From Nissolia schottii (Eukaryota; Streptophyta; Magnoliopsida; Fabales; Fabaceae), in assembly GCA_003254905.1 (NCBI GenBank), contig QANU01043359.1:283970-347969 (forward strand): a stretch of 64,000 nt of DNA. Reading direction: 5' to 3'. The translations under genes were made by a program, and so were the position numbers. The notes beneath the pieces are model-generated. The model had not been told where the DNA came from. It worked only from the letters and a program-made list of their open reading frames with translations, and searched no databases. Every line of letters begins with the position of its first letter. The stretch's first letter is position 1. Shown here in pieces: positions 22,835 to 35,993 of this stretch.

Positions 22835-24081
22835 TCACTTAGACTTGAAGGGAATGGCTCTGATCACGACCACGTGGTAGAAGGCAGCGAGAGCAGCTCC
22901 AATGAATGGTCCCACCCAGAAAATCCACTGCGCATTAAACACGACAAGGTTTTCGTTATTCCATCCAGGTTCCAGAACCATCTAAAATTGTTAAAAATAA
23001 TGATCAACTGAAAAAGAAACGTACATGATCGTCCCAGCCACTGTCTTCGTTGAAGATGATGGCAGCACCGAGACTACGAGCAGGGTTGATGCCGGTTCCA
23101 GTGATGGGGATGGTGGCCAAGTGAACCAAGAACACGGCGAACCCAATTGGCAAGGGTGCCAAAATCTGATTGTGTAACGAAATTAATTAGGTCACAATAC
23201 ATATATTAATTATAACGAGCAATGTCGCACATTAATTATTTATTTAATTTGATTGGGGAATGCGAGGGGCGCGTGTACGTACAGGGACGTGAGAGTCTCT
23301 GGCGCTACGCTTGGCGTCAGTGGCAGAGAAGACGGTGTAGACAAGAATGAAGGTGCCAACGATTTCGGCGCCGAGGCCGTCCCCTTTGGTGTAACCAGGC
23401 GCAACGGCGTTAGCACCGCCGCCTTGGGCCCCGTAGAAGGTTTTGCCCTCGAAACCCTTCACAACGCCGGCGCCGCATATGGCTCCAAGGCACTGCATCA
23501 CCATGTAAAATAGCGCCCTTGTCAACGACAACTTCCTCGCCAAGAACAACCCCAGCGTCACAGCCGGGTTTATGTGACCCCCTATATATGTACATCACAA
23601 ATTAATTAGCCACCAATGATATAGCTAGCATGACTTATTCGAATTATTAAATTATTCGAAGAATAATTTTAAAACATAATTCTTTTTTTGGTTAAACATT
23701 CATGATTTGTGGGTAGAAAAAGAGGAATGAGTGGAATGAATTACCGGAGATGCCAGCGGTGCAGTAGACGAGGGCGAAGATCATGCCTCCGAAGGCCCAA
23801 GCGATGCCCTGGATACCAACAGTGGAGCACTTGGAGTCGGACCTTTTGTAGCCCATGACGGTGAGTATTGTGACGTAAAGGAACAGGAACGTGGCGACGA
23901 ACTCCGCTATCCCCGCCCTGTAGAAAGACCACGACGTCAGCTCCGACGGCTCGAACAGCGGCGCCGGGGGAGGCTCCTTGTAGTCCTTCCCGTCGTCTTG
24001 GCTCTGCGCCGCCGTCCCAATCGGCTGCCTCTCCGGGAACTTGTTCGCTCCCAACGACACATCTTCCTCCTTCGCCTCCAT
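22835..24081 (-). CDS. PIP1: Plasma membrane intrinsic protein, PIP1 subfamily aquaporin
   Basis: Four exons on the minus strand: 24081-23745, 23581-23283, 23165-23025 and 22927-22835, giving 289 residues. PIP1 proteins form tetrameric water (and for some members CO2 or solute) channels in the plasma membrane, usually together with PIP2. The long N terminus [20 protein letters not shown] marks PIP1. Both pore motifs are intact: GHINPAVT (NPA 117-119) and GINPARS (NPA about 239-241). The selectivity filter can be read as Phe (helix 2), His and Thr-Arg (helix 5/loop E), the water-selective type. The loop D DSHVP histidine linked to pH gating is present. The C terminus ends AIPFKSK. The three introns fall at the usual PIP places. 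A CT-rich tract directly precedes the ATG. Confidence 0.97.
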
Positions 24082-24215
24082 CTCTCTCTCTCTCTCTTCT
24101 TCCTTTCTTTCTTGGGCTCCCTTAGCTCACTTGTCACTCGCCTTTGGAGCGGAGCTGAAGCTGAAGCTGAAGTTGAATGAGTGCAGTGGTGGTATGGGAA
24201 TGCGTTGAGGTGGGA

Positions 24216-24225
24216 TTTATAATAA
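24216..24225 (-). promoter_or_regulatory. Probable TATA box of the PIP1 gene
   Basis: ATTATAAATC on the minus strand lies about 135 bases above the start codon, upstream of a CT-rich leader. Confidence 0.5.
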
Positions 24226-24934
24226 GCAGACTCTAGCTAGTTTTGGAGCAGAGGATGGGAGGTGGTGGGTCCTTTTCGCCTCAATATTAATATTATAGAG
24301 GAAAAAAAAACATAAAATGTTATTCTTTTTTGTTCCAATTGAAACAGTCACAGCGAGGTCTTATTACTATAAAAGATAATGTTTCCTTTGTAATTTTCTT
24401 TTTAAGATTTAAACATGATATCAATATTTATTCGAGCAAAGTTCGAATGGACATTTTAAAATGGATAACATGTATATTAATCAACACATATATAAAATAA
24501 AATAGATAATAATACAACTCTTATATTATGCATGAGTTTGTGTTGAAATTGCGTTCTTATCTTTTAGGCCGTCCAATCACTTTCTGGTTTATTCATGAAT
24601 CACAATGACAGGTACACAGTTGGAAGGACGTGATTGGACCAGCAGAAAAAAATGGTACCCATCCTAGCTGGAGTGACTCTGAACCATTCATTTCTGGGCC
24701 CACCACGTTCTCTGCAGCAGCACACAAACGACGTAAGCAACACCCATAGGAACAGTGGTACCTGGAAGAGAGGGGAAGTGCTCATAGTGGTGACTGGGTA
24801 AAAATTCAATGTCTTCGCTTCGGGTGAGTTCCATAGAATAGGGCTCGGCGATGGCTGCTGGGCGGTGCCGATTGTCGTCACAATGATTAATAATGTATTA
24901 AAATCACGTTGAACTCGAGTCTGGCCTTTAACTC

Positions 24935-24944
24935 GACACGTGTC
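24935..24944. promoter_or_regulatory. G-box palindrome GACACGTGTC
   Basis: A 10-base perfect palindrome with a CACGTG core, about 850 bases upstream of the PIP1 start. Such cores bind bZIP and bHLH factors and can act as ABRE-type elements; assignment to PIP1 is inferred from distance only. Confidence 0.4.
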
Positions 24945-27009
24945 CTCTACGAACTGCGATATGCAGTACCACATTTGCTGCTAGTAAATTATGAATGCTT
25001 AAGTGTTTTTGTTTGAAATAGTTACTTCTGTGATAATTTTAGCCATTTGAAATTTTTTTTTAATTTTTTTAAATTGTCTTACACAATAGTGATTTTAAAA
25101 ATTTGTCTACATTTTTATAATTTCTCATTCTATTCCATATATTTAGAATTTTTTCCCTAAACTCACCTAAATGTCAAAATCCTGTGATATCATTGTGGAT
25201 GAAAGGAATTTTATTTTTACTAAATATCATTTATCGGAAGTGATAGAAAAATTTGTAGGAAAATTTGTTGGAATTTAACATTTCTTGCTGCTATCAATTC
25301 AATGTCGTACTAAGGAGTGTGACAATTCAATGTCGTAGCAAATGAGCTTGCGCGGTTTAGTCCCAGTTAAAGGGTTTATTACTTAGTACCTTTTGAGAAC
25401 TGTTCAACTTTGAAATTAATATTGCATAAAGGCAATATCAATCTATAGTACTATTATATCATAGGATGAGGTTTAAAAGAAAATTACATTTTGGTCTCTT
25501 TCATTTAGAATGAAATTTTGTTTTAAATTCAGACTTAATATCATCAATATTTTATATCAAACGAAATAAATTTTGTGTTCGGTAATATATTTAATTGTCA
25601 TCCAACTATTTTCACTTGCACCCATTTTTCATAATCACTATTTATATTAATAGTTACAATTCGTCTCATACTTCAAGTGTTACACTAATGTAAATAAAAT
25701 TATTATCTCATTTAGTTTTATTTGAATGTAACCAATGGACAATTTCATTAATCAGAACATTCCCATGAGTATAGACAATATCGTTAATACATTTCACCAA
25801 AAAGAAGAACAAAAAACGAAAAAAAAACTAGTATAGAATGATCTTCGATTATATCATCAATAATTAGGCAAAATTTCATATTACATAAACCTGTCCTTCC
25901 TGCCACCGAAGGCATCTGCTAAAATATTTAGCTTAATAGTTATTGATATAACAACATGAAAGATAACACTACGAAATTTAGCGTAATTTTCATCTGATAA
26001 AACAATTCTCATTATTGTTAATATGACAGATACCTTAATGCTACTGAAAGAGTCTAAAGACTATTAAAAAAAAAATTAAAATTAAAACATGCCCAAGACT
26101 AGATAAATTAGGTTATTCTGTCTATTATCATCCACGGACATTTTCTTTCCATGGTCGGCACATGGCAGTTCAGCCATTAACCTATCTCACGTCCGCTACA
26201 TATATTAAACGTTAATTCTCAATCAGAACAACAATACACTCCTCTTAAATTAATTGAGGATAATCACCTTTTATATATTTTGTTTCTATCTGTGTGGACG
26301 AGTCAATGATTAAGTCTCCACATTGTTTGCGGCCATTAATTTCTGTATAATAGCAACTTTCTATACGATATATATACACACACATATTCAAGTTGTTAGC
26401 AGATAAAACAATTTGAATATTCTTGAAGCTTGAATATTATTTTAATGATGATTTTACCTAATACGCATTAAGTTAGGGCCTTGATTACTCTAAATGACTT
26501 GTCCGGATAATATTAATAATAAACAACGGTTCATGATCATTTTGATCAATTGTGAACCAAATATTTTGGGAATCTTTTGAGTATTTCTTCATCATTCTGT
26601 TCTGGCAAAAGCCTAGAGGAATATGATAACTCAAGTCCAGGTCGTAGCAGGGTGGCATGGCCATCCTTAATTTGCTCATTTCATGTTATCTCTGTTCGTA
26701 TGGTTTTAACAGAAGAAAAATGAACCAGACAACTTTTGGCTATTCGCGCATTATGCTTTTCCCTTTGAGTTTGAGGGAGGGGACAATTCCACTCATATAA
26801 TTGTTGTCCCGTATAAATCATTGAGAGTTGAGACTTTACCATTACATATTGAATTTTTAGCAATATTTTTTTCATTTACAATATTAAAATAATATTTCTA
26901 AAATAATATTTCTAAAATATAAAACTATTATTTACCCAAAAAAAAAAGATGTAAATATGTAATGGATATGAATTGTGATAGTGTAGCGAAATGTAAATGT
27001 GAATGATAA
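24945..27009. other. AT-rich intergenic, nothing recognised
   Basis: Read on both strands, this stretch shows no conserved protein, RNA gene or clear element ends. Confidence 0.5.
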
Positions 27010-27876
27010 TGTAACAACCCATAGTTCTTAGGTTAAAAAAAGAAGGGAAACTTGCTTGCACTGTAGTGTCCTAGGCGTGCTGCAATGACTCGGGATTTGA
27101 AATCCCATATCAGAAGTTGTGTTGAAGGGGGTCTCCAGCTCTCCCAATATATAGAAGTCTCTCATGAGTGTTTACACTCGTTAATTCACTCAAGAGCTTG
27201 AAATGTTCCGTTTTTTAGTGAGACTATTCGCTCTAGTTCTTTTTATTCTTTCTCCCTCTTGTTATTATGTTCATGAGGAAGCAGTGCCTCCATGTAGGGT
27301 GTCAAGAGCTCTTAGCGTTAGTGCTCCTTAGCGATCAGCCATTTCCAGGTGAGTGACTTTCTTTACGGTCTATTTTTAGACCATGTATTTAGTTTTAGTT
27401 ATTTATGCATGTTGTATGAAATCGTAGGAGGAGGAACTTATTTTATGAAATTAGTTATGTATTTTAGGAATTTCCTTATTTATGAAAATAATGATTTATT
27501 TAGAAACGCATTTCTTTATGAAAGTAGATATTTATGAAACTATTTTTAGATAGTCATGAAACTATTTCAGAACTACATGGAACCATATATCTTTGTTGCA
27601 TTAAATATGTCATGTTGCATAAGCCTGAATGATTATGAATAAGTTATGTTATGCTATCAAGTTAAGATGTTTATCTTATAATGTTTATGTATTTTTTTAG
27701 AAATGTTTTTAAGGAAGTTATATCTATGATAGAACTGTAAGTCAGTGACAACCTACATTGACCCTTAGTACCATTATAGTGAGACTCAGGATTAACTGTC
27801 AAAGATCTATGGACTTGAGTAGCGTTTCCTTAACTATCGTAGCCTAGATACTTAGGTAGTGCGTCAAGATTAACTA
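27010..27876 (+). mobile_element. Older LTR, first part (target of a nested insertion)
   Basis: It begins TGTAACAACCCATAG and is an inverted, diverged relative of the two LTRs that follow. It breaks off at 27876 where a younger element of the same family is inserted. The LTR resumes at 32501. Near the break an internal unit of about 80 bases, marked by TAGATACTTAGGTAGTGCG, is present, and a second copy of that unit lies beyond the insertion. Confidence 0.7.
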
Positions 27877-30800
27877 TGACGACCCTAGAAATAGCCACCG
27901 GCACGCAATGAACTAGATCCTTTACAGAAGCTTCCTAACATGCTAATCATGAAAACGCGCAACTTTTATAAATAAATAAAGAGAAAATCTTTTAAATAAA
28001 TTAAACCATCATAAATAGAATAAAGTCCTTTACATAAAATATGACATTAAATAACTAAAATATTGGACACTCTGCTTCTATTCCACTGGAGCACTCTACA
28101 GACTGACATAACATAAACTATCCTAATAACTGAAATAAAGCTAAAGAACATTCCACAACAACGTGAAGCTCACCAAGAGTCCAATCTGATGAGATCTACT
28201 AAACAAGTGACTTGTCTTTGTCAAAGCTATCTAAAAAAGGTTGATGAGGGGTGAGTTATCGCTTAGTGAATGACAAACCCCACAACGACATAGGAAAGTT
28301 TGTAACCACGACATGCAAATGCAATATATAATATAATATCAATCATGAAAACATTTATATAATACATAATATGTGAAAGCATTTGAAAACATAATCCAGT
28401 TGGGAGTTCTCTGGATAGACAATCTGAGCATTACGGTTTAGTTGTTCCTTAAATGCTTGGGCTTTACGGTCTTGCCCTAATCTACATGACATGATACATG
28501 ATACATGACACCACCCATCGCGGACTGTCATTTCTGGGCTTTATGGTCTCGCCCTAATTCTACATTAACCTTATTCTACATTACGATCATACATGGTATA
28601 CCAGGGTCAACGTAAGATGTCGCCAACTTACAGTTTTATCCTAGTTATTACTCTCATGAAAACAGTTTAAACATCATTACATGAAATGGCATGAACATGA
28701 TAATGTGATACTCATAACTAATAGCAAAACATGACTTTAATCATGAATATTCATACACATGCAACATGTCATACTTATGTAATGAAACATATGGTCCCAT
28801 GTAGTTCTAAAATAGTTTCATAAATATCTACTTTCATAAATAAAGAGGTTTTCTAAATCATTATTTTCATAAATAAGGAAATAACTTAACTTCATAAACA
28901 TTTAAAAGAAAATACTAAGTTCCACCTCCTAGGATTTCATAAAACATGCGAAAAAAAAATAATTCTTAAAATAAATACATGGTTTAAAAATAGACCATGA
29001 AGAAAGCCACTCACTTGAAAATTGATGATCGCTAAGGAGCACTAACGCTCTGACATCTTATGTGGAGGTACCGCTTCCCCATGAATAGAAAATGAGAGGG
29101 AGAAAAGAATAAAAGAATTCGAGCAAAAAGTCTCACCAAAGTGCAACCTTTCAAGCTCTTGAGTGAATTAGCAAGTCTAAACACTCATGTGAAGCTTCTA
29201 TATATAGGGGAGAAGGAGAACCCATTTTGGTGATGCATCTGATGTGGGACTCTATTTCCGTGTCGCTATACCACTCCTTGGGCCGTGCAACGTGCCCTGC
29301 ACCCCGTGCCACTGCAGCGTGCCCAGCACGTCGTGCCGCTGTAGCGCACCTAGGGCATTGTAGCGTACTGGATTTCCCTTTTTTTTACCTAGGAATCTGT
29401 GGTTCATCACAATCTTCCCCCCTTAAGACATTTGTTCTTCCAAATGTCATGTAAATCTAACATTGCAGAAAAACAAGGATTCACATAAACTTGACATGAC
29501 TAGGATGGACATGCTTGAGGATATAATATATCGACACATAAACATACATGAAATCACACATAAGCATACACAAGCATCTATGACATATAATTGAGATGAG
29601 CAAGACTGACATGGAATACGTGGATGAGATATACCTAATGGCGTGACATTCAGTAGTTGCTCATCCTAACGAGTTAAGGAATAGAGGCACGAGATGCCTT
29701 TAGTGCCCTGAATCACTACTTAGTTACCTAGCCCTCTGCCCTATCTGCTTCTACTAACTTGCGCTGCATTACTGTTATGAGGTGTTGATCGAAACATTTG
29801 AGAAGAAACCTACGGCTACACTAAACCCTGACTAGACTCTCTTACTAGAAATGGATAATCTCTCTTGACATGGCCTTCCTAGCCACAACTGAAACACTCC
29901 CTTGTTCCCTTTCTGCATACACTTGAATGGGCCCTACCGCAAGTTTGACACTATGGCCTAGTATGACCCGAATGCTCAAAACCTTTAGCACTGAACTACA
30001 GACTACCTCTTGACTAAGAATGTGATGGCAATGGGCACATCAACATGGGCTCTGAGAAAGCAACCCATCCCGATGGCATCCTATGCTGGTTGTACTGCTC
30101 CTGACTCTTGAAATTGTATGAGAAAAAACCCTGCACCTTTGTCTTCTTCCCAGACAAGGGAACTCCAATGCCCTTGGTCAAGCTTGTCTTGACACGAAGC
30201 GTAGCATCCACAATCTCTACATAAGACATGGTGTGCACATGCACTGATAACCCAGTATGATAATCTATTGGTAACCCCTTGACAAAACGCTTGACATTTG
30301 TTGTCTGTGTCAGAATGACACTAGAGGATGCTTGAGACAAATACGTGAACCGCCCATCATACTTTGTAATTGTCATCCCCGACGTCATCTTTAACTGAAG
30401 AAACTCACCAACCATCTTATCAATCTTACTTCAAAGGAAGGAAACAATCTAGAAACACTACATAGAACTCTTCCCACATAAGAGGTGGTCCATTCTTCTT
30501 GTCATCCTTGAACTCGCTAAAGCATAGGTCGGCCTGGCCTCCCAGCTAGAAGCTTGCCGGCTCCATTGCCATCTCCAATGAAACATGGAGAATAGCGGCT
30601 ACCTTCTCCATCTAACCGACAAAATCCAAAGGATCCTCATCCGTAAGCCTCCGTGTGAATTTTGGCAGTCCCAACTTCTTGAAGTGTTCAACAATGGCTG
30701 CCTCCTAATTTTTCTACTGAACTCTCATATGAAGCTGGGAGACAAGCATCTCTGCCAATATGGTCATGGCTCCCTCCATGGCCACTAAACGACTGCGAGT

Positions 30801-32500
30801 GCCTGATGTACTAGTACTGCGATTGCGGAGGATGCGGCATGGATATAGGACAATCATGATTCTCCTGAGGAAGGAATAGGAAAATCATATGAGAACATGA
30901 AAGAAGACACTGACATAGCTATCTGATCTTAAACTTGATTGACTGATCCTAGACATGACTAATTTCCTAAAGGCCTTGGGTAACATACGTCCTGTGAAAA
31001 TAGTGGTCATTCCTTTTATAAAATCTTGATCCTACTTAAGGAAACTTGCTCCAATGACTCACAAGAAAACCTATGGCTCTGATACCAACTATGACGACCC
31101 CAGCAATCGCCACTGGCACGCAAGGGGCTAGTTCCTTTACGAAAGCCTCCTAATGTGCTAATCATGAAAACACGTAGCTTTTATAAATAAATAAAGAAAA
31201 TATTTTAAATGAACTATATAAAGTCCTTTACATAAAATACGATATTAAATAACTAAAATACCGGAACTCTACTTGTATTCCACTACAGTACTCTATAGAC
31301 TAACATAACATAAATTATCATAATAACTGAAATAAAGCTAAAGAACATTATCTGAAAAAGGTTGATGAGGGGTAAGTCATCGCTTAGTGAATGACAAATG
31401 CCACGACGACATGGGATAATTCATGACCATGACATGAAAATGTAATACATAATATAACATCAATCATGAAAACATTTAATAATAATACATAATACGTGAA
31501 ATCATTTGACAACATAATCCAGTTGGGAGTTCTCCAGATAGACAATTTGAGCATTATGGTTTAGTTGTTTTTGAAATGTTTGGGCTTTACGGTCTTGCCC
31601 TAATCTACATGACATGATACATGATACATAACACCAGACATCATGGACTGTCATTTCTGGGCTTTATGGTCTTGCCCTAATTCTACACGAACCCTATTCT
31701 ACATTACGATCGTATATAGTATACTAAGGTCAATCTAGGATGTCGCCAACTTATAGTTTTATCCTAGTTATTACTCCCATGAAAACAGTTTAAAAATCAT
31801 AACATGAACATGATAATGTCATGCTCATAACTAATAGCATAATATGACTTTAATCATGAATATTCATACACATGCAACATGTCATACTTAATGCAATAAA
31901 ATATATGGTCTCATGTAGTTCTAAATAGTTTTATAAATATCTACTTTCATAAATAAAGAGGTTTTCTAAATAAATCACTATTTTTATAAATAAGGAATTT
32001 CATAAACATTTAAAATAAAATACTAAGTTCCACCTCCTAGGATTTCATAAAACATACATAAATAAAATAATTCTTAAAATAAATACATGGTCTAAAAATA
32101 GACTGTGAAGAAAGCCACTCACCTGAAAATGGATGACTGCTAAAGAGCACTAATGCTTGGAACTCTTGACACCCTACATGGAGGCACTACTTCCCCACGA
32201 ATAGAAAACAACAGGGGGAAAAGAATAAAAAAACTAGAGCAAAAAAGTCTCACAAAAGTGAAACCTTTCAGGCTCTTGAGTGAATTGATAAGTCTAAACA
32301 CTTACGGAAAGCTTATATATATTGGGGGGAGGAGACCCCCTTCTTGTGATGCATTCGACGTGGAACTCTATTCCCGCGCTGCTGCAGCGCTCCCTGGGCA
32401 CTCCAACACACCCTGTACTTCGTGTCACTGTAGCACGCCTAGGGTGCTGCAGCGCACTGCTTTCTCTTTTTTTTTACCTAGGAATCTATGGGTCATCACA
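27877..32500 (-). mobile_element. Ty3/gypsy-like LTR retroelement fossil, gag-only
   Basis: Two direct LTRs, 31092-32500 (5' in element sense) and 27877-29411 (3'), bound an internal region of only 1.7 kb. Reading on the minus strand, a primer-binding site TGGTATCAGAGCC, complementary to initiator tRNA-Met, lies next to the 5' LTR at about 31077-31089. A purine tract AAGGGGGGAAG precedes the 3' LTR at about 29414-29426. The gag-like part at 30014-30415 shows FLQLK...TKYDGRFTYLS and VKRFVKGLP, and a zinc-knuckle-like CFSCG lies further on. No protease, reverse transcriptase or integrase is present. The LTRs differ at roughly a tenth of positions by eye, so it is several million years old and broken. 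Flanks share TAAC, suggesting an imperfect target duplication. Confidence 0.8.
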
Positions 32501-32786
32501 CTAACTATTAGGAATCTATGAACTCAAATAGTGTATCCCTAACTATCGTGACTTAGATACTTGGGTAGTGCGTCTTAAGCTAGACTGTAATGCTAGTTAT
32601 CTGTCTGTCTAGATATCTTTCTTATTTAATGATTATGCTTTGATTAGGATTATGTTTTATTGGAAAGCATTACTATTATAAATGTTTTTATTTTTTATAT
32701 ATTATATATTGCATTTGCATGTCATGATTACGAATTGTCCCATGTTGCCATGTTGTCGTGGGGTCGATCATTCACTGAGAGATAAT
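32501..32786 (+). mobile_element. Older LTR, second part
   Basis: This continues the LTR interrupted at 27876, with the same orientation and a repeat of the roughly 80-base internal unit. Similarity to the family ends near CACTGAGAGATAA, so its 3' end is missing. It is a fossil with no partner LTR in view. Confidence 0.6.
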
Positions 32787-33364
32787 TAAATTCATTAATT
32801 TTTATTATCATTTCATAATTTAATATGACATGTTGATGAATCATATGATATAATGTAATAAATTAATACTTTTTAATATAATATTTGAAGAGAGGTATAT
32901 CGTAAGCTCAAATAATCCACAAATTACTGAACCTGTTATAAGTAGACTCTTTATAATGATTTGATTAATAAAAAGTTTATTATGATCCTATAAAACATGA
33001 AATGATAATAAAATTCAATAAATTTAGTTATAAAAATGATGAAAAATAGATAAATTAAATAATATAAAACATTTACCTTTAAAATATTTAAGCAACTACC
33101 CTTTATTAAACTTCAAGCATTATAAGTTTCGCTTATTTGACGGCACTTTAAGTCACAAAAATAATATAGCTCTGAACATATATAGTGCTTTTCTACGGGT
33201 ACTAATAGCTGTCTCAATCTTTCATATTAGAGCAGCACATACCACGTATTTGAATAAATTAATAGTCTAAACTTCAAGAAGTGGCTGTTCATTTCCCTCC
33301 TGCCATATATTTGATTAATATCATTCTCAAAGTTTCCAAACCAGAGTTGGAAGATTTTATTAAA
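32787..33364. other. AT-rich sequence, nothing recognised
   Basis: No gene or element ends are visible between the older LTR and the run of Ns. Confidence 0.5.
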
Positions 33365-33382
33365 NNNNNNNNNNNNNNNNNN
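33365..33382. other. Run of 18 undetermined bases (N)
   Basis: An assembly gap or masked join. The sequence before it is AT-rich intergenic and that after it is the inside of an LTR relic, so the two sides may not be truly adjacent. Confidence 0.99.
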
Positions 33383-33960
33383 TTCTGTTTCGCTCGTGTT
33401 TTATCACTCGCAGTGCCGATGCGTCGCGCACGGTCATCCGAAAAATATTTCGCTTGTACTGTCGCGATCTTCTAATTTTCCCAGTCATGGGAATATCACT
33501 GTTTTAAGGCATTTGTGAATTTTTCTCCAGAGGATTATTTTTCACAGATACCTTTAACACGCATCGAGCCCTGGTGACCGTAGACTGTTGTTCCGCTCGC
33601 GGTTTTGTTACTTCCCGACCTTCCCAATGGGATCGTGGGACTATCCTAAGGTGTTTAAAACCTTTCCCTGGTACCGGTTGGGTTTCCAGAGACTTAGGGC
33701 TCTCTGCTCAATTTTACAGGCTAAATGGAACCGTTTTAATGTCTGTGGAATCGTCCGAAACTCCGCAGAACTCCGTTTAACGATCAGTTTAATCTCATCA
33801 TCCGATTCTGAGGGTCAGTAGGAATCATTTGAGTGTCATCTAACTTGGCCAAAACCAAACAGAATAATTCCTACAGACTTCCACACATTTACTCTTACCC
33901 AAGGTTCTAGGAGCAGTTATTCGACGAAATTCTTACTAAGAAAAGAGCGGGATGTTACAT
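33383..33960 (+). mobile_element. LTR relic, 3' part
   Basis: The stretch resembles 3150-3499 along much of its length and, like it, ends with a TGTTACA terminus (GCGGGATGTTACA). Its 5' part is lost at the N run. It is an old gypsy-like LTR fossil. Confidence 0.5.
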
Positions 33961-33995
33961 CTGCCACCTCTGCTAGTTCCAGTCAATCCCCCAAT

Positions 33996-34252
33996 TAGGG
34001 CTGTCAAACGGGTCAAACCTTAACGAGCTTTTACTATTTGCGGGCCAGTTTTTATATGTTTGGTCCGTCCATTTATGTGGGTAAACGGGTTAGTCCGTGG
34101 TTTTGCCTATGTTAATACTAAACGGGCCAATTTGGTCTGCGGGTTAAACGGGTCGGGCCTAAACGAGCTTTTGCTATTCGTAAGTCAGATTTTATACATT
34201 TGGTCTGTCCATTTAACAGGATAAACGAGCCGGGCTCATTTTGACAGCCCTA
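33996..34252. mobile_element. Small hAT-type MITE inside an LTR-element relic
   Basis: A 257-bp element with inverted ends TAGGGCTGTCAAA / TTTTGACAGCCCTA. The flanks CCCCCAA and CCCCCAG are an approximate target duplication. A phrase of about 75 bases beginning near AACGAGCTTTT occurs twice inside (about 34021 and 34163), so the element holds an internal direct duplication. GGGTC/GGGCC words near both ends are typical of hAT MITEs. Confidence 0.75.
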
Positions 34253-35205
34253 GCCCCCAGCTCTCGAGCCAGCAGAGAGTTATGATATATCCATGTACAC
34301 CTCTTGGACTCGTGCCTCCCTAACCCATCCCGAGTGGGAAACTTGTCATCATCGTCATGATCCCATTTTGGTTAGTGATAACATTAACGAGAAGGAGTGC
34401 ATGGGTCCTACTTCTGCCGTGACATATGTCATAAAGGACAATTTGATTCTTGGAGATGTGGTCTCTATTGTGAATACCATCATGAGGGACGCAAATGTTG
34501 TGTTACGAGCAGGTCAGGAGGATGAGGACTCGGGGTTCGGATTTGAGGTTGATGAGGATGACCCCGATGAGGACCTTGAGGAGGAGGATCCTATTCCACT
34601 TACCCAGCCACAACGTAGTGGACCTTCCCACCAGACAAGACAATCTTGTTTTTCTTCCTAGTCATGGCACTTTCCGAGCCTGCTCGCCCGCCAACGACGA
34701 TATGGATATGAGCAATAACGAGAGTGCAACATGACTTGCTATTTCTCTTTATCCTTCTTTTGTTGTATCAGACCTATGCATGTGTATTTTATGATGTTTA
34801 CTTTTGTGACGAGCAAACGTGTAGTGTGCTCCTTGTCGTTATTTTGAAATTATTGTATATTTTATATGAACCTCTATGAAAGGCATTGACTGAATGTATT
34901 GTACTATGATTCCGATTAATATTATATGAGGTGAATTCAAAATATGTATTATCTATGTTTCGATGGGGATACTTGTTTGATGTTGCTTAATTTTCTGCTA
35001 GGCTTATGATCTACCTTTTGACCCTTCTCCCATGTATAGCTTGTGTTTTAAATTCAATTTTTACAAAAGTTTAAAAAATTTTCATATTTTCCATGTAAGT
35101 ATTTCTTAAGACTAAGTATAAAAGTAATGAAAAGCTAAAATGCGACAACTAATGAGCATTAATTATGACTTAAACATAATTAGCTAGCTAGTGTGTTACA
35201 ATGTC
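34253..35205 (+). mobile_element. Probable LTR-retroelement relic
   Basis: This holds a short acidic reading frame (34293-34661, rich in Asp and Glu) followed by T-rich sequence ending TAGCTAGCTAGTGTGTTACA. The same end wording, AGCTAGCTAGTTAGGGTGTTACA, closes the relic at 55246. I infer decayed retroelement sequence, without a recognised protein domain. Confidence 0.35.
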
Positions 35206-35237
35206 TTTCATTTGTTTTTGTGCATTAAAGCATTCAC

Positions 35238-35440
35238 CTTGTAACTTTGTTCAATGAAGTTTGTAACTTGATGAAAGAGTTTGTAACTTATGTAAAAATC
35301 GAGAGAACATGAGGTTCACAAGAACGTGGGTGAGTAGCAGTAGAAGAGTGACTTCATATTGAATATAAGTATTTCATTTAATAAAGCTTGTAACTCATAA
35401 TAAAAGTTTGTAACAACAATAACAAAAATTTGTAACATTA
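35238..35440. repeat. Six TTGTAAC words in 200 bases
   Basis: TTGTAAC occurs about six times on the plus strand, mostly as TTTGTAAC, with irregular spacing. It lies 550-750 bases upstream of the lipid-transfer protein gene. It may be a degraded element or a motif cluster. Confidence 0.6.
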
Positions 35441-35993
35441 TTCAATCAATAAATTGTCATGAAAAAAATGTTTTACAAAAAAATACATGCGATGCGGGTA
35501 GAGTAGAAGAGAGAAAGTGACTTGATGGATGGGTCAGTTAGATATTAAATTTTATATACATTGTGACACTCACATCTCAAATTGATATTTTGTTGTCAAA
35601 CAAACTGGAACCGCATTTTGTTTGACTTTCTTGCCTCTCTTAGATTACTCTAGACCACGAGCTGCTAGCATTAAAGTCTATTAAATACTAGTTTGAAATC
35701 ATTAAATAATATTTTGAAACTACCAGCAAATAACAAGAAATATAAATGCCATAATAAGTTGTAGCTACCGTCTACTACGCCAGCCACAGCCCATAATACA
35801 TAATTTTTCATCACCATGTCCTTGCATTAAATGGTAATGATGACAACCCATACCATACCCCTCTACCAAGAGTTACTACTCCCTCTTCTCGTCTAGATAC
35901 TTAACTTGAGTCAATCCAAAAGGCACCATTCAGAAATTGAACCTCTAACTGACAAGCCAAAAACACCCCCCAAATCCCACCCTAGGAATTAAG

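Noticed and set aside
24600-24974. 124-codon minus-strand frame upstream of PIP1
   Set aside because: No recognisable domain, no support from composition or context, and it overlaps the likely upstream regulatory region of the aquaporin gene.
27349-27537. 62-codon plus-strand frame near 27.4 kb as a gene
   Set aside because: It lies inside the older LTR and has no recognisable domain.
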